NCBI RefSeq assembly: GCF_007713735.2 | Contig: NZ_VMNW02000019.1 | Coordinates: 62,001 to 126,000, forward strand | Reading direction: 5' to 3' | DNA: 64,000 nucleotides | Source: Amycolatopsis acidicola | GTDB lineage: Bacteria > Actinomycetota > Actinomycetes > Mycobacteriales > Pseudonocardiaceae | Shown: positions 1-9,324 of the stretch, in pieces | How the letters are laid out: each line of letters starts with the position of its first letter | Position numbering within the stretch: position 1 is the stretch's first letter | The notes under the pieces: generated by a model | Told to the model about the DNA's origin: nothing | Seen by the model: the letters and a program-made list of their open reading frames with translations, nothing else | Database searches by the model: none | Position numbers and translations under genes: made by a program

Positions 1-2
1 AC

Positions 3-803
3 GGGCGCTCCGAAGATCGTACGGCGAAGGCTTACCGGCTCGTCCGCTCGATGTTCTCGACGGCTGTCGATGACGAGCGGCTCAAGCGCAATCCCTGCCG
101 GATCAAGGGAGCCGACCAGTATCGGACACCCGAGCGGCCGCACGCCTCGATTGCCGAGGTCTACCGGCTCGCCGACCTGGTGCCGCGTCGATACCGGTTC
201 CTCGTGCTCCTCGCCGCGTTCTCCGGGCTGAGGTGGGGCGAGCTGGCCGCGCTGCGGGCGCGCGACATCGACCGGACGAAGATGTGCGTCCGGGTTTGGC
301 GGAAGGTTGCTCAACTGAGGGACGGCGCCCTGGTAATGGGACCTACGAAGTCCGTGGCTGGCGTGCGCACGGTGGCGTTGCCGTCTTTCCTGGACGCCGA
401 CCTCGTGGAGCATCTTCCGGAGTTCGCAGAACCTGGCCGCGACGGTCTGCTCTTCACGGGAAAGCGCGGTGGTGTCCTGCGGCGAGGCAACTTCCATCGA
501 GAGACGGATTGGGTGCGAACGGTGGTCAAGGCGGGCTTGCCCGAGGGCTTCCACTTTCACGACCTTCGGCACACCGGTAACCAGATGGCGGCCGAGGCCG
601 GGGCGACCACTCGTGAGCTGATGCAGCGGATGGGCCAGAGCACGGTCCGGGCAGCGATGATCTACCAGCACGCGACCAGTGCTCGGGACCGGCAGATCGC
701 GGACGAGTTGAACGCCCGAGTCGAGCTGTTGCGGGGAGCTGAGCGGAATGACGATGACGAACCGGACGACGGAGCTGCGGGCGTGCTGGCCTCGGTCAAA
801 TAA
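3..803 (+). CDS. Tyrosine recombinase (phage-type integrase), 5' end outside window
   Basis: This is the C-terminal part of a tyrosine site-specific recombinase. The frame is open from base 3 with no start, so the gene begins left of the window. The first visible residues look like the end of a SAM-like core-binding domain (AKAYRLVRSMFSTAVDD, then NPCRIKGA), and the catalytic domain follows. Catalytic motifs visible are GLRWGE (first Arg), HDLRHTG (His and second Arg) and IYQHA (nucleophilic Tyr). The residue usually His or Trp in the GHSS motif is Gln here (MGQST). The tail is acidic (DDDEPDD). The stop lies 90 bases from the 3' end of a tRNA-Gly gene, the usual arrangement for an element inserted in a tRNA gene, so the element should extend to the left. 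Family assignment is secure; activity is uncertain because of the Gln. Confidence 0.9.
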   Translation, partial: GRSEDRTAKAYRLVRSMFSTAVDDERLKRNPCRIKGADQYRTPERPHASIAEVYRLADLVPRRYRFLVLLAAFSGLRWGELAALRARDIDRTKMCVRVWRKVAQLRDGALVMGPTKSVAGVRTVALPSFLDADLVEHLPEFAEPGRDGLLFTGKRGGVLRRGNFHRETDWVRTVVKAGLPEGFHFHDLRHTGNQMAAEAGATTRELMQRMGQSTVRAAMIYQHATSARDRQIADELNARVELLRGAERNDDDEPDDGAAGVLASVK

Positions 804-893
804 GGGCACGTTGCGGGCACAAACGCGACGAGCGGCGGCCCCCGTGATCGAGAACCACCGCTCATATTCTGCGTCTGACCTGCATGTTCGTGC

Positions 894-930
894 TGGAGCG
901 GGCGACGGGAATCGAACCCGCGTAGCCAGT
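894..930. other. Putative attachment site in the 3' half of tRNA-Gly
   Basis: Integrases of this family usually insert into the 3' half of a tRNA gene and leave the tRNA intact. The tRNA-Gly 3' end, including its encoded CCA, faces the integrase stop codon 90 bases away. The core crossover site should therefore lie in about these bases, with the second copy to the left of the window. This is inferred from position only; no second copy is visible. Confidence 0.4.
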
Positions 931-967
931 TTGGAAGACTGGGGCTCTACCATTGAGCTACGCCCGC
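894..967 (-). tRNA. tRNA-Gly (anticodon TCC)
   Basis: The reverse strand folds as a cloverleaf. The acceptor stem is GCGGGCG paired with CGCCCGC, the D-arm is around AGCTCAATGGTAGAGC, and the T-arm contains GGGTTCGATTCCC. The anticodon loop CTTCCAA has TCC in the anticodon position. CCA is encoded at the 3' end (tgg at 894-896 on the plus strand). The gene is divergent from the tRNA-Pro gene 77 bases away. Confidence 0.96.
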
Positions 968-1044
968 ATGCGCCCGGTACCACCGTGCGCGAAGCCAGTT
1001 TAGCGGGTCACGCTAGAGTGATCACACCGCCCCGCCGGGGCGAC

Positions 1045-1121
1045 CGGGATGTGGCGCAGCTTGGTAGCGCATCCGCTTTGGGAGCGGAGGGTCGCAGGTT
1101 CAAATCCTGTCATCCCGACCA
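1045..1121 (+). tRNA. tRNA-Pro (anticodon TGG)
   Basis: The acceptor stem is CGGGATG (1045-1051) paired with CATCCCG (1111-1117), followed by A and an encoded CCA. The D-arm is GCGCAGCTTGGTAGCGC, the anticodon loop is TTTGGGA with TGG in the anticodon position, and the T-arm contains GCAGGTTCAAATCCTGT. A short GC hairpin (CGCCCC/GGGGCG) lies just before the 5' end. Confidence 0.96.
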
Positions 1122-1153
1122 CAGGCTTGTGGCCTGCGAATATACCCCTTTTT
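1122..1153 (+). terminator. Probable intrinsic terminator after tRNA-Pro
   Basis: Directly after the tRNA CCA there is a short hairpin, CAGGC-TTGTG-GCCTG. It is followed after an AT-rich spacer by a run of five T at 1149-1153. The stem is only five base pairs and the T run is not immediately adjacent, so it is a weak terminator candidate. Confidence 0.5.
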
Positions 1154-2195
1154 CGGGTCGTCGGACACGGCGCGGGAGCTAGCGCACCGCTCAGTGACAA
1201 TCCGCTTAGAGGGTTTTTCTATGCAACCCGCGCACTCTTCGCAGGCTCCGGAGCCGTTCCAGTCGTTGATCGACGAGTGGTCTCGGTCACTCTGGTCCGA
1301 GAACAAATCACCCGCGGCCCGGCGAGCCCGTCCGCACCGTCCGATGTGGAGGGCCCGGCGCCAGCCTGGGCGCGCCGCCTGAGGAGCCGCCGGTTCCTGC
1401 GCGGCCACGCCGCTGCGGTGCTGCTGGCCGGGGTGTCCGAACTCGTGGTGCAGGGGCGGCTCGGATACGCGACATCCACCTCATGCTGACCCCCGGGTTG
1501 GGCCGGCAGGGCCGAGGTCGTCCGCCTGTATCTCAACCTCGACCGCCGATTCGCCGATTCCCGCCGAGCGCTGGTGCATCAGGATGCGGGTGTGCGGAAG
1601 CGCGATCGGCCCTCAGCAGACCGGGAACCCGCGAGAGTCCCGTATTTCGAGAGACGACTATCAATGCCGCGCGGGGGGCGCGGCGCGACGAGGGGGAGTA
1701 GCGCAGTACACGGCTTTTTCGAATCCGGCACGGTCGCCAGTCCGTCTTTCAACGCGCCATCGTTCCTGGCCGAAAGTGCCGGCGAGGCGAGCCGCCGCAA
1801 CCGTGCGGCTCCCCTCCACGCTGGCAGCGCCCCCCGGCCGGAGGGTGGGCCCGCGCCGTTCCCGCCGCAGGCGCCGGTGCCGAGGCGGGTGCCGGTGATC
1901 GGACCCGGTCCCGGCGGGCAGCTGCGCGTGGATGAAGGATCTGACGCCGGCCTGGCAAGGGCTGGGCGGCGGGATCGTGGAGACCCGGGCCGCCTCCAGC
2001 GGCTGCCAGTACTGGTTCGCCGACCACCGGACGTTCCTGCAGATCCGCATGTGGGAATCGTGGAACCGGATGGACGAGGTGCCGCGGTTCGTCTATCCGG
2101 TGACCCTCGCGGGGATTCCGGGCCGCGCCACCCCGCGACACGCCGAGCGGCACTGCGAAATTGCGCATCTTCCAGCTCGGGGTCTCCCGTGACGC
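1154..2195. other. Region without a supported gene
   Basis: No reading frame here has a convincing start, ribosome site, length and protein-like composition. Short stretches look weakly protein-like, such as around 1221-1370 and 1932-2110 on the plus strand (containing the peptide QYWFADHRTFLQIRMW). They shift frame or stop quickly. This is best described as decayed or non-coding DNA beside a tRNA integration hotspot. Confidence 0.5.
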
Positions 2196-2450
2196 CGCGG
2201 TGCCGGGTACGTCACCGCTGGGCTCCTCGTGCACTATCAATCGCAGGGCACGAAGGTCACCGTCCTGCTGACCAACACCAAGCTCGGCCGTGACAACCTG
2301 CGCGTCGAGCAGGATGCCTCGCGCTGCACGGAAAGTTTCGAATACGGCGACGGGCACGTGCTGCAACTGTCCGGCGGCCCGGACGACGGCACCCCCAACA
2401 ACGTCTCGTGCCAGGCCACCCGCGTCGTGCTCGTGGACACAGTTCGGTGA
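2196..2450 (+). pseudogene. Possible remnant of a secreted or unknown protein
   Basis: The frame ending at 2450 gives about 84 residues that look protein-like, for example TKVTVLLTNTKLGRDNL and LQLSGGPDDGTPNNVSC, with two cysteines and beta-rich character. There is no ribosome site or credible start; a GTG at 2229 is the only candidate. The 5' side merges into sequence that does not read as protein. I do not recognise the family. It may be the 3' fragment of a broken gene or a chance open frame. Confidence 0.25.
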
Positions 2451-2545
2451 GGCGGTCCAGGAAGTCCTGAAATACCGACACGACGACCCGCGCCGAATGT
2501 TCGGGGCGCGGCGTGGTGACCGCGCCCTCGCGTCGGGTGTTGCGG

Positions 2546-2575
2546 CTGGCGGAAAAGGTCAACCCCTGGCGGAAA
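2546..2575 (+). promoter_or_regulatory. Two direct repeats CTGGCGGAAA, 20 bp apart
   Basis: CTGGCGGAAA occurs at 2546-2555 and again at 2566-2575, exactly two helical turns apart, and a shorter GCGGAAA occurs at 2640-2646. All lie upstream of the flavin oxidase gene and in the same orientation. Same-face direct repeats are typical of AraC/XylS-type operators, and an AraC-family gene lies at the far end of this catabolic region. Function is inferred. Confidence 0.4.
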
Positions 2576-2715
2576 GTTGCGCTCGACAGGTCCTCGCGCC
2601 GGGAAGTACGTTGAGGGAACAAAGGTCCGGCCAGCGCACGCGGAAATCCTTGCGTGCCAGGGTGTTCCGCTGAACCAGCGACCGGCCGTGCGGCTGGAGA
2701 AGGGCAACGACGCCG

Positions 2716-4296
2716 ATGACCGAGCTACCCCACTCCGCCGGCATCCTCCCCGCGGGCCTCACGACAGCGGACTTCGCCCGAGCGCTCGCGGATTTCGCGG
2801 CGGCGATCGGCGAGGAGCATACCCACACTGACGCCGAAACTCTTGCCGAGTACGGCGACCCCTACCGCCCGGCGGGCACGGGCACCCGCGCCTCGGCGGT
2901 TCTGCTGCCCGGCTCGGTGGCGGAGGTGCAAGCCGTCGTCCGCCTCGCGAACCGGTATCGGATTCCACTGTGGACGGTTTCCCAGGGCAGGAACTTCGGC
3001 TACGGCGGCGGTTCGCCCCGTGTCCCGGGCTCGGTCATCGTCAGCCTGCGACGGATGGACCGGGTGCTGGAGGTCAACGAGGACCTCGCCTACGCGGTGG
3101 TCGAGCCCGGGGTGTCGTTCGAGAAACTGTACGAAACCCTGCGCGCCGGCAACCACCGGCTGACCGTCTCGGTGCCCGACATCGGCTGGGGCAGCATCAT
3201 CGGCAACACCCTGGACCACGGCTACGGGTTCACCTGGTACGGCGACCACGCGGAACGAGCCTGCGGCATGGAGGTCGTGCTCCCCGACGGGGACCTCCTG
3301 CGCACGGGCATGGGCGCGCTCACCGGCGGCCACGCGTGGCACGTGCACCGGCGCGGTTTCGGCCCGGCGGCGGAGTCGCTGTTCATGCAGTCCAACTTCG
3401 GCATCGTGACGAGGATGGGCGTCTGGCTCATGCCGACTCCCGAGTGCTACGCGCCGTGCTTCCTCAAGGTGCCGGCGGACTCGGATCTGGAACGACTCGT
3501 CGGCATCGTCCGCGGGCTGCTGCTCGACCGGACCATCCAGAACATCCCGCTCCTCGCCGACGGTCTCATGCTGGCGTCGGCCGTGGCACGGCGCGACCGG
3601 TGGTGGCCGGGGCCCGGGCCGGTACCCGACGACGTGATCACCCGCATCCTGGACGAGCTCGGGCTCGGCCGGTGGAACGTGCGGTTCGCGCTCTACGGCT
3701 CCGAGCACATCGTGGACGCCCAGCTCTCCACGATCCGCGAGGCCGTTTCGGGCATCCCCGGCGCCGAGCTGATCGCCGCCGAACATTCCGGCGACGCCGC
3801 ACCGGCGGACATCCCGGTGCCCGACCACGTACAGGCGGGCATCCCCAACCGGGAAATGCTCGGCGCGCTGAACTGGCGCGGCGGCAGGGCGGGCAACCTC
3901 AACTTCTCCCCGGTGGCACCGCTGTCCGGTACGCACATCCGGCGGCTGATCGACCTGCTGCGCCCGGTCATGCACGACGCCGGGTTCGACTGCCTGAGCG
4001 CCGTGATGCTGACCCCGCGAAGCGGTATCGCGATCTTCGGGCTGGTCTACGACTCCGACGACCACGACCAGGTCGAGCGGGCCTTCGCCGCTTGCCGCGA
4101 GATGGTGGAAACGGCGGGCAGGCACGGGTACGGCGAGTACCGGTCGCATCTGGACGTCATGGATCACGTGTCCGGCCGGTTCGACTTCAACGACCACGCC
4201 CAGCGCCGCTTCAACCAGAAGATCAAGGACGCGCTCGACCCCCACGGCATCCTGTCGCCCGGCAAGCAGGGCATCTGGCCCGGTCGCACCCCGTAA
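2716..4296 (+). CDS. FAD-linked oxidase, vanillyl-alcohol oxidase / 4-cresol dehydrogenase type
   Basis: A 526-residue flavoprotein of the VAO/PCMH family, which oxidises para-alkylphenols or para-hydroxybenzylic alcohols through a quinone methide. The FAD-binding half (about 50-250) carries VSQGRNFGYGGGSPR and the family signature GWGSIIGNTLDHGYGFTWYG. Asp167 is in the position of the catalytic Asp170 of vanillyl-alcohol oxidase. The C-terminal motif GEYRSHLDVMD and the ending DPHGILSPGKQGIWPG match that enzyme closely. By my remembered alignment, the His that binds FAD covalently is not present in the segment RSGIAIFGLVYD, so FAD may be non-covalent. A purine-rich stretch (GGAGAAGGG) lies 12-20 bases before the ATG. 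The next gene follows after 12 bases, suggesting an operon. The substrate is unknown; a lignin-type phenol is likely. Confidence 0.85.
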   Translation: MTELPHSAGILPAGLTTADFARALADFAAAIGEEHTHTDAETLAEYGDPYRPAGTGTRASAVLLPGSVAEVQAVVRLANRYRIPLWTVSQGRNFGYGGGSPRVPGSVIVSLRRMDRVLEVNEDLAYAVVEPGVSFEKLYETLRAGNHRLTVSVPDIGWGSIIGNTLDHGYGFTWYGDHAERACGMEVVLPDGDLLRTGMGALTGGHAWHVHRRGFGPAAESLFMQSNFGIVTRMGVWLMPTPECYAPCFLKVPADSDLERLVGIVRGLLLDRTIQNIPLLADGLMLASAVARRDRWWPGPGPVPDDVITRILDELGLGRWNVRFALYGSEHIVDAQLSTIREAVSGIPGAELIAAEHSGDAAPADIPVPDHVQAGIPNREMLGALNWRGGRAGNLNFSPVAPLSGTHIRRLIDLLRPVMHDAGFDCLSAVMLTPRSGIAIFGLVYDSDDHDQVERAFAACREMVETAGRHGYGEYRSHLDVMDHVSGRFDFNDHAQRRFNQKIKDALDPHGILSPGKQGIWPGRTP

Positions 4297-4308
4297 GGAG
4301 TTCACCCC

Positions 4309-5490
4309 ATGACGATCACACCCACCTCGGCGGAACTCGTCGCCCGCGTGCGCGAGCTGCACCCGCTGCTCGCCGCGAACGCGGCGCAGGGCGAAGCCGA
4401 GCGGCGGGTCGCCGACGAGAGCATCAAGGCGCTCGACGAGGCCGGCGTCTTCCGGCTCGCCCAGCCGGAGCGGTACGGCGGCTTCCAGACGCCCATGCGC
4501 ACGCTGCTCGACGTCTCGTCCGCCGTCGGTGAAGCGGACGGCGGAACGGCTTGGGTGGTCAGTATCTGCAACGTCTCCGCGTGGATGGCCGGGTTGTTCC
4601 CGCAGCGGGCACAGGACGAGGTGTGGGCAGACGATCCGCGGGCGAAGGTCACCGGTGTGCTGGCCCCCACGGCCGAAGCGACCAAAGTGGACGGTGGCTA
4701 CCGGGTCACGGGCAAGTGGTTCTTCAACTCGGGGTCGTGGCATTCCGACTGGGCACTGCTCGGCTTCCCGGTCACCGACGACGCCGGACAGGTCGTCGAC
4801 CAAGGGCTGGCGCTCATGCCCAAAAGCGACTACACGGTGGAGGAAACCTGGTTCGTGGCCGGCATGAAGTCCACCGGGTCGAACTGCGTCGTCGTCACCG
4901 ACCGGTTCGTGCCCGCGCACCGCGTGCTTTCCGTGCCCGCGGCGGTCAAGGGGGAGTTCGGCACCGAGCACACCGGCGAAGCGCTCTACCGGTCCGCGTT
5001 CGCTCCTTTCCTGACCCTTGTGGTGGCGGGTCCACACCTGGGGATGGGGCGCAAGGTCCTGGAGATCGTTCGCGAAAAGGCCGCCACGAAGGCGGTTTCC
5101 CACACCAGCTACAGCACGCAGGCATCCTCCGTGGGATTCCAGCTCAAGCTGGCCGAGGCCGCGATGTCACTCGACACCGCGCACCTGCACGCGTACCGGG
5201 CCGCGGACGACATCGACTCGGCGGCCGCCAGGGGCGAGCGGCTGGATTTTCTCACCAGGGCCCGGATTCGTGCCGACATCGGGTGGGTTGTCGAGCACGT
5301 GACGAAGGCCGTGGACATCCTGTTGTATTCGCATGGCGCGGGTAGTTTCGCTGAAGCCAATGTGCTGCAACGCTTTTGGCGTGACTCGGCGGTCGGTGCG
5401 CGGCATGCGGGGAGCAGTCCGGTCGTGGGGTACGAGGTGTACGGCAAGGCGTTGCTGGGTGTGGACGAGCTGATCACTCCGCTGATCTGA
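4309..5490 (+). CDS. Group-D flavin monooxygenase with acyl-CoA dehydrogenase fold
   Basis: A 393-residue protein with the acyl-CoA dehydrogenase fold, as in two-component flavin hydroxylases such as HsaA or the HpaB/DszC group. The N-terminal helical part (about 10-110) contains [16 protein letters not shown]. The middle beta part has [20 protein letters not shown], typical of the oxygenase branch. The C-terminal helices include the segment [22 protein letters not shown], matching the HsaA-type end. These enzymes hydroxylate phenols using reduced flavin supplied by a separate reductase, but none is encoded nearby. An AAGGAG ribosome site precedes the ATG. The gene is 12 bases after the flavin oxidase gene and its 3' end overlaps by 17 bases with the convergent ring-cleavage fusion gene, fitting a role in phenol hydroxylation. 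Confidence 0.82.
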   Translation: MTITPTSAELVARVRELHPLLAANAAQGEAERRVADESIKALDEAGVFRLAQPERYGGFQTPMRTLLDVSSAVGEADGGTAWVVSICNVSAWMAGLFPQRAQDEVWADDPRAKVTGVLAPTAEATKVDGGYRVTGKWFFNSGSWHSDWALLGFPVTDDAGQVVDQGLALMPKSDYTVEETWFVAGMKSTGSNCVVVTDRFVPAHRVLSVPAAVKGEFGTEHTGEALYRSAFAPFLTLVVAGPHLGMGRKVLEIVREKAATKAVSHTSYSTQASSVGFQLKLAEAAMSLDTAHLHAYRAADDIDSAAARGERLDFLTRARIRADIGWVVEHVTKAVDILLYSHGAGSFAEANVLQRFWRDSAVGARHAGSSPVVGYEVYGKALLGVDELITPLI

Positions 5491-7405
5491 GGGCGGGTGC
5501 CAGGACGATGTCGAAGCGCACCCGGGACCAGGGACGGTCTCCGAGCGCGCGTCCGTCCGGTGTGGACGTTCCCGGCCGCTGGCGGGTGAACTCCTTGATC
5601 AGGGACGGGCGCACGCCGAACACCGCGTCACTGTCCAGGAGTTCGTCGCCGCGGACGAAGATGTGCGTGACGAGCGTGCGCATTCCCGGTGCGGTGACCA
5701 GGAAATGCAGGTGCGACGCCCGCATCGGCGAGCGGCCCGTGGCCGTCAGTAGCCGTCCGACGGGGCCGTCATGCGGGATGGGGTACGGAACGGGCGTCAG
5801 GCCCCAGAACCGGTAGGCGCCCTCGGCGTCGGCGAACAGGTGCCCGCGGCCCGCCACTCGTTCGTCGGAGTACTGGACGTCGTAGAACCCGTCCTCGTCC
5901 GCTTCCCACACCTCGATCCGCGCGCCGGGCACCGGGGCACCGCCGACATCGCGCACCACGCCTTCCACCCAGCACGGCTCGCCACTGGCGCCACCGGCGA
6001 GGTCGCCGCCCAGCTCGATCCGGGGCGAGTCCTCGACGAAGAACGGGCCGAACACGGTCGCCTCGGTGGCGTCGCCGTGGGCCTCGTTGTTGACGGTGAT
6101 GGTCTGCATCGAGGCGCCGAGCACGTCGGAGAGCAGGATGAACTCCTGCCGCTTGTCGTCGGTGATGTGGCCGGCCGCGGTCAGGAACCCGATGGCGGCG
6201 TTCCACTCCGCCTCGGTCAGCCGGACCTCGCGGATGAACGCGTGCAGATGCGTGGTCAGCGACCGCAGCACCGTCTTCAGCCGCTCGTCGGAAGTGCGCT
6301 CGAAACTGGCCAGCACGGTGGCGGTCAGGTCCTCTTCGCGCCGCCCTTGTTCCCCGGGGACGTCGCCGGACCACGCGGCCCCCAGGAGCGCTCGTAGCTC
6401 CTCACGGGTGACCGGGCGCGGGTTCGTCGGCGGGACGACGGGCAGGACGAGGTCGGCGGCTTCGTCGAGGTTTTCCTGTGCCAGGCCCAAATCGCGAAGC
6501 GCGGTCGGCGCGCCGATGCGCGCGTACAACGCGGTGAGGGCGGTGACAGCGTCGGTGCCGCCCAGTGCCGTGGCGATGCGCTCCGCCGCGGCGGGAGCGG
6601 CTGCGGCGTTGAGATCGAGCACGTGCGGCAGGACGACAGCGTGGGTTCCCGCGTGCGGCAGGTTGTAGGCGCCGCCCAGCACGTGGCAGATCTTGTGGTG
6701 CAGGCCCGAGCCCGCGGAGGAGAACGCGACCGCCGCCAGATAAGCGCCGTAGAGCAGGCTTTCCCGGGCCTCGACGTCGCCCGGATCGTCCACAATGGAG
6801 GGAAGTCCGGCCGCGAGCGTGCGGAGCCCCTCGGTGGCGAATGCGGCGTTGATCGGGTCCGCTCGCGGTGCCCACAGTGAATCCACGCAGTGCGCCAGTG
6901 CGTTGAGCCCGGACGCGACGGACAGCCCGACCGGCAGCGACATGGTCAGCTCGGCGTCGTAGACCACCGTGACCGGCAGGACCCGGTCGTCGGTACCGGT
7001 CGTCTTGCGGGCGTTTTCGGTGAGCCCCCAGACGTTGGTGGCCTCCGAACCGGCGTAGGTGGTGGGCACGGAGACGATCGGCAGCCCCGAGCTGAGCGCG
7101 ACCGCCTTGGCCAGTCCGGTGGTGGACCCGCCGCCGATGCTGACGAGCAGGTCCGCGCCGCTCTCGGCGGCCACCTGGCGTGCTTTGGCCGCCGTGTCCG
7201 CCGGTACGTGCCGCACGACGTCGTCGAAGGTGACGGCGACCTCGACGGACGCGGCCACCCGCTCGGCGAGCTCACGCTCCGCGGGCGCGGCGACGACCAT
7301 GACGGTGCTCGCGCCGAGACGGCCGACCTCGGCGGCGACGAATTCGGCGGCCTTCCCGGTGCCGAACAGCACGCGCTGGCCCAGGGTCTGGTGTTCGAAC
7401 CGCAT
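5474..7405 (-). CDS. Fused maleylacetate reductase - hydroxyquinol 1,2-dioxygenase
   Basis: One uninterrupted 643-residue frame joins two consecutive enzymes of the hydroxyquinol pathway. Residues 1-345 are an iron-alcohol-dehydrogenase-fold maleylacetate reductase with [10 protein letters not shown] (91-100), [10 protein letters not shown] and the metal-site region [12 protein letters not shown]. After a linker of about 15 residues, 360-643 is an intradiol ring-cleavage dioxygenase. It has an N-terminal helical linker domain, then the Fe(III) ligands Tyr508 (GFYDVQY), Tyr541 ([10 protein letters not shown]) and His565/His567 (SHLHF). The protein would open hydroxyquinol to maleylacetate and reduce it to 3-oxoadipate. 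The usual order in the pathway is reversed in the chain, reductase first. It follows the hydroxylase gene by 7 bases. Both halves keep their key residues, so I expect both to be active. Confidence 0.93.
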   Translation of the reverse strand: MRFEHQTLGQRVLFGTGKAAEFVAAEVGRLGASTVMVVAAPAERELAERVAASVEVAVTFDDVVRHVPADTAAKARQVAAESGADLLVSIGGGSTTGLAKAVALSSGLPIVSVPTTYAGSEATNVWGLTENARKTTGTDDRVLPVTVVYDAELTMSLPVGLSVASGLNALAHCVDSLWAPRADPINAAFATEGLRTLAAGLPSIVDDPGDVEARESLLYGAYLAAVAFSSAGSGLHHKICHVLGGAYNLPHAGTHAVVLPHVLDLNAAAAPAAAERIATALGGTDAVTALTALYARIGAPTALRDLGLAQENLDEAADLVLPVVPPTNPRPVTREELRALLGAAWSGDVPGEQGRREEDLTATVLASFERTSDERLKTVLRSLTTHLHAFIREVRLTEAEWNAAIGFLTAAGHITDDKRQEFILLSDVLGASMQTITVNNEAHGDATEATVFGPFFVEDSPRIELGGDLAGGASGEPCWVEGVVRDVGGAPVPGARIEVWEADEDGFYDVQYSDERVAGRGHLFADAEGAYRFWGLTPVPYPIPHDGPVGRLLTATGRSPMRASHLHFLVTAPGMRTLVTHIFVRGDELLDSDAVFGVRPSLIKEFTRQRPGTSTPDGRALGDRPWSRVRFDIVLAPALRSAE

Positions 7406-7412
7406 GAGAACT

Positions 7413-9191
7413 TCAGCCTTTCCGGCTCAGGATCGCCGACAATGCCCGCGACAGCACGGTTTCCGGATCTTCCGGGAGCCGGTGCGCGCGCCAGCCGATG
7501 TGCTTGTCCGGGCGCACCAGCAGCGCGCCGTCCTCCTCGACCTCCCGGAGCCCGGCCCAGTCGAAGTACAGGTCGGTGTTCTCCCGGCCCGGGCCGATCA
7601 CCACCGTCTCGAGCGGAACGCCGAGCGTGGCGCCCACCTTCGCGGCGGCCTCGGCCCAGCGTTCGCCGGTGATCCCGGTGAGCAGGGTGAACTGCCCGTA
7701 GGGCGCGAGATCGTGCGTCGAGACCTTGCGGTTGCTGTTGCCGACCCAGGCGTGGGGCAGCCGCGCGCCCGGCGTGGTGGAGGGCTGGTAGTACAGCTCG
7801 GGATCCCGCTCCGGTTCCGGTCGTGGCACGCCGTCGCCCGCCACCGCGGTGGAGGTGTAGTGCTGGCCCAGTTCGACGCCGTGCGCGTTGAACTCGTAGT
7901 TCTTGAGGTCCATCGCCTGCCGGACCGCCGCCCGTTTGGCGGCCCCTTCCGGCGTGTTCGCCTTGCGCTCCTCCATCCTGGCGATCATCTCGGCCTCGGT
8001 TTCGGTGCCGGCGATGCCGAGCGCGTCGAACAACGCGGAGAACTCGCGCGCGGATTTGTTGGCCCGCTTGACGATCTGCTCGGCGACCGGTGCCCGCTCC
8101 GCCGAATAGGTCTCCAGCAGCCCGGCGCCGGCCTGGCCGCGCAGGACCGCCGCGAGCTTCCAGGCGAGGTTGTAGGAGTCCTGGATGGAGGTGTTGGAAC
8201 CGAGCCCGTTGCTCGGCGGATGCTTGTGGACGGCGTCGCCGGCGCAGAACACCCGGCCGCTGTGCAGATGGGTCGCGTACTGCTCGTTGTTGCCCCACAA
8301 GGAAGTTCCGGTGATCGTCACGTCCAGGTCCGGGACGCCGACGAGGTTGCGCACGATCCGCGTCGCCGCCTCGGTGCCGACCACCGGCGGCTCCCGGGTG
8401 ATGTCGTAGCCCCACACGATGAGCCACTCGTGCCAGGGGCGGACCATCCGCACGAGGCCCGCGCCGATACCGCCGATGTTCGAACCCGGCTGGATCACCC
8501 AGTACAGGACCGAGGGCCGGTGCCCGACGAGCTCGCCGAGGTCGGCCTTGAAGGTGATGTTCATCGACCCGGCGATGTCCATCTCGCCTTCCAACGGCAG
8601 CGCGAGCCCGGCCGCCACTCGCGACCGTGCTCCGTCGGCGCCGATCAGGTACTTCGCGCGGATCCGGTACTCGCGGCCGGTCAGCCGGTCGAGCACGGTG
8701 GCGGTCACGCCGTCGGCGTCCTGGACGTGCGAGAGGTATTCAGTGGAGAACCGGGTCTGCGCGCCGCGTACGGTCGCGTTGCGCACCAGGATCGGTTCGA
8801 GGTAGGTCTGCGGGATGTCGCAGTTCAGCGAGGGCGAGGCCAGTTCGTAGTCGGCGTGCCGCGCGGGATGCGTGCCCCACGTGCGGATGCGGCCGATCTC
8901 GTCACCCGCGATCGCCGTGCAGAAGACGGTGTCGCCCATGAGTTCGTGCGGGGTCGCTTCGCGCAGCACCTGGTCCTCGATACCGAGGTCACGGAAGATC
9001 TCCATGGTGCGCTGGTTGGTGATGTGCGCCCGCGGGGTGTCGGCCGTCCACCGGTACTTGGTGACCATGATCGTCTCCACCCCGAGGGCGGCGAGGAACA
9101 GGGCGGCCGACGCCCCGGCCGGACCCGAGCCGACCACGAGCACCTCTGTCTCCACCGTCTCGGTGGCCGGACCGTCGTCGAAGATCGGCAT
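7413..9191 (-). CDS. FAD-dependent phenol hydroxylase, 2,4-dichlorophenol monooxygenase (TfdB) type
   Basis: A 592-residue single-component flavin monooxygenase. The FAD fold begins [20 protein letters not shown], with GSGPAG at 21-26. The second FAD motif is [27 protein letters not shown], and a thioredoxin-like C-terminal domain follows (about 460-592). The pattern [27 protein letters not shown] is typical of TfdB-like chlorophenol and phenol hydroxylases. The ATG at 9191 is chosen because GGAGGG lies 5-10 bases before it; the frame stays open further upstream without a better start. The gene is immediately upstream of the hydroxyquinol cleavage fusion, with a 7-base gap, so it probably makes hydroxyquinol from resorcinol or a similar diphenol by ortho-hydroxylation using NAD(P)H. 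Confidence 0.88.
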   Translation of the reverse strand: MPIFDDGPATETVETEVLVVGSGPAGASAALFLAALGVETIMVTKYRWTADTPRAHITNQRTMEIFRDLGIEDQVLREATPHELMGDTVFCTAIAGDEIGRIRTWGTHPARHADYELASPSLNCDIPQTYLEPILVRNATVRGAQTRFSTEYLSHVQDADGVTATVLDRLTGREYRIRAKYLIGADGARSRVAAGLALPLEGEMDIAGSMNITFKADLGELVGHRPSVLYWVIQPGSNIGGIGAGLVRMVRPWHEWLIVWGYDITREPPVVGTEAATRIVRNLVGVPDLDVTITGTSLWGNNEQYATHLHSGRVFCAGDAVHKHPPSNGLGSNTSIQDSYNLAWKLAAVLRGQAGAGLLETYSAERAPVAEQIVKRANKSAREFSALFDALGIAGTETEAEMIARMEERKANTPEGAAKRAAVRQAMDLKNYEFNAHGVELGQHYTSTAVAGDGVPRPEPERDPELYYQPSTTPGARLPHAWVGNSNRKVSTHDLAPYGQFTLLTGITGERWAEAAAKVGATLGVPLETVVIGPGRENTDLYFDWAGLREVEEDGALLVRPDKHIGWRAHRLPEDPETVLSRALSAILSRKG

Positions 9192-9324
9192 CGTTTCCCT
9201 CCGCGTGGCTGCGCCGCCGGGTTTCCCAGCGCAGGGCAACGGTCACACGCCGGAGGGGCGGGGAGCGGCCGATGGCGGATTTCGACACCAAGATGGCGGT
9301 AAAGTGCACCGTCCTTCGAGAGTC

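Noticed and set aside
2725..5103. 792-residue open frame on the minus strand
   Set aside because: It is antisense to the flavin oxidase and monooxygenase genes, has no ribosome site, and its composition (His, Arg, Gly, Asp-rich, no motifs) is that of a shadow frame in GC-rich DNA.
5474..7405. Two separate genes or a frameshift at the reductase-dioxygenase junction
   Set aside because: The frame is continuous, there is no start with a ribosome site at the junction, and a short natural linker joins the domains.
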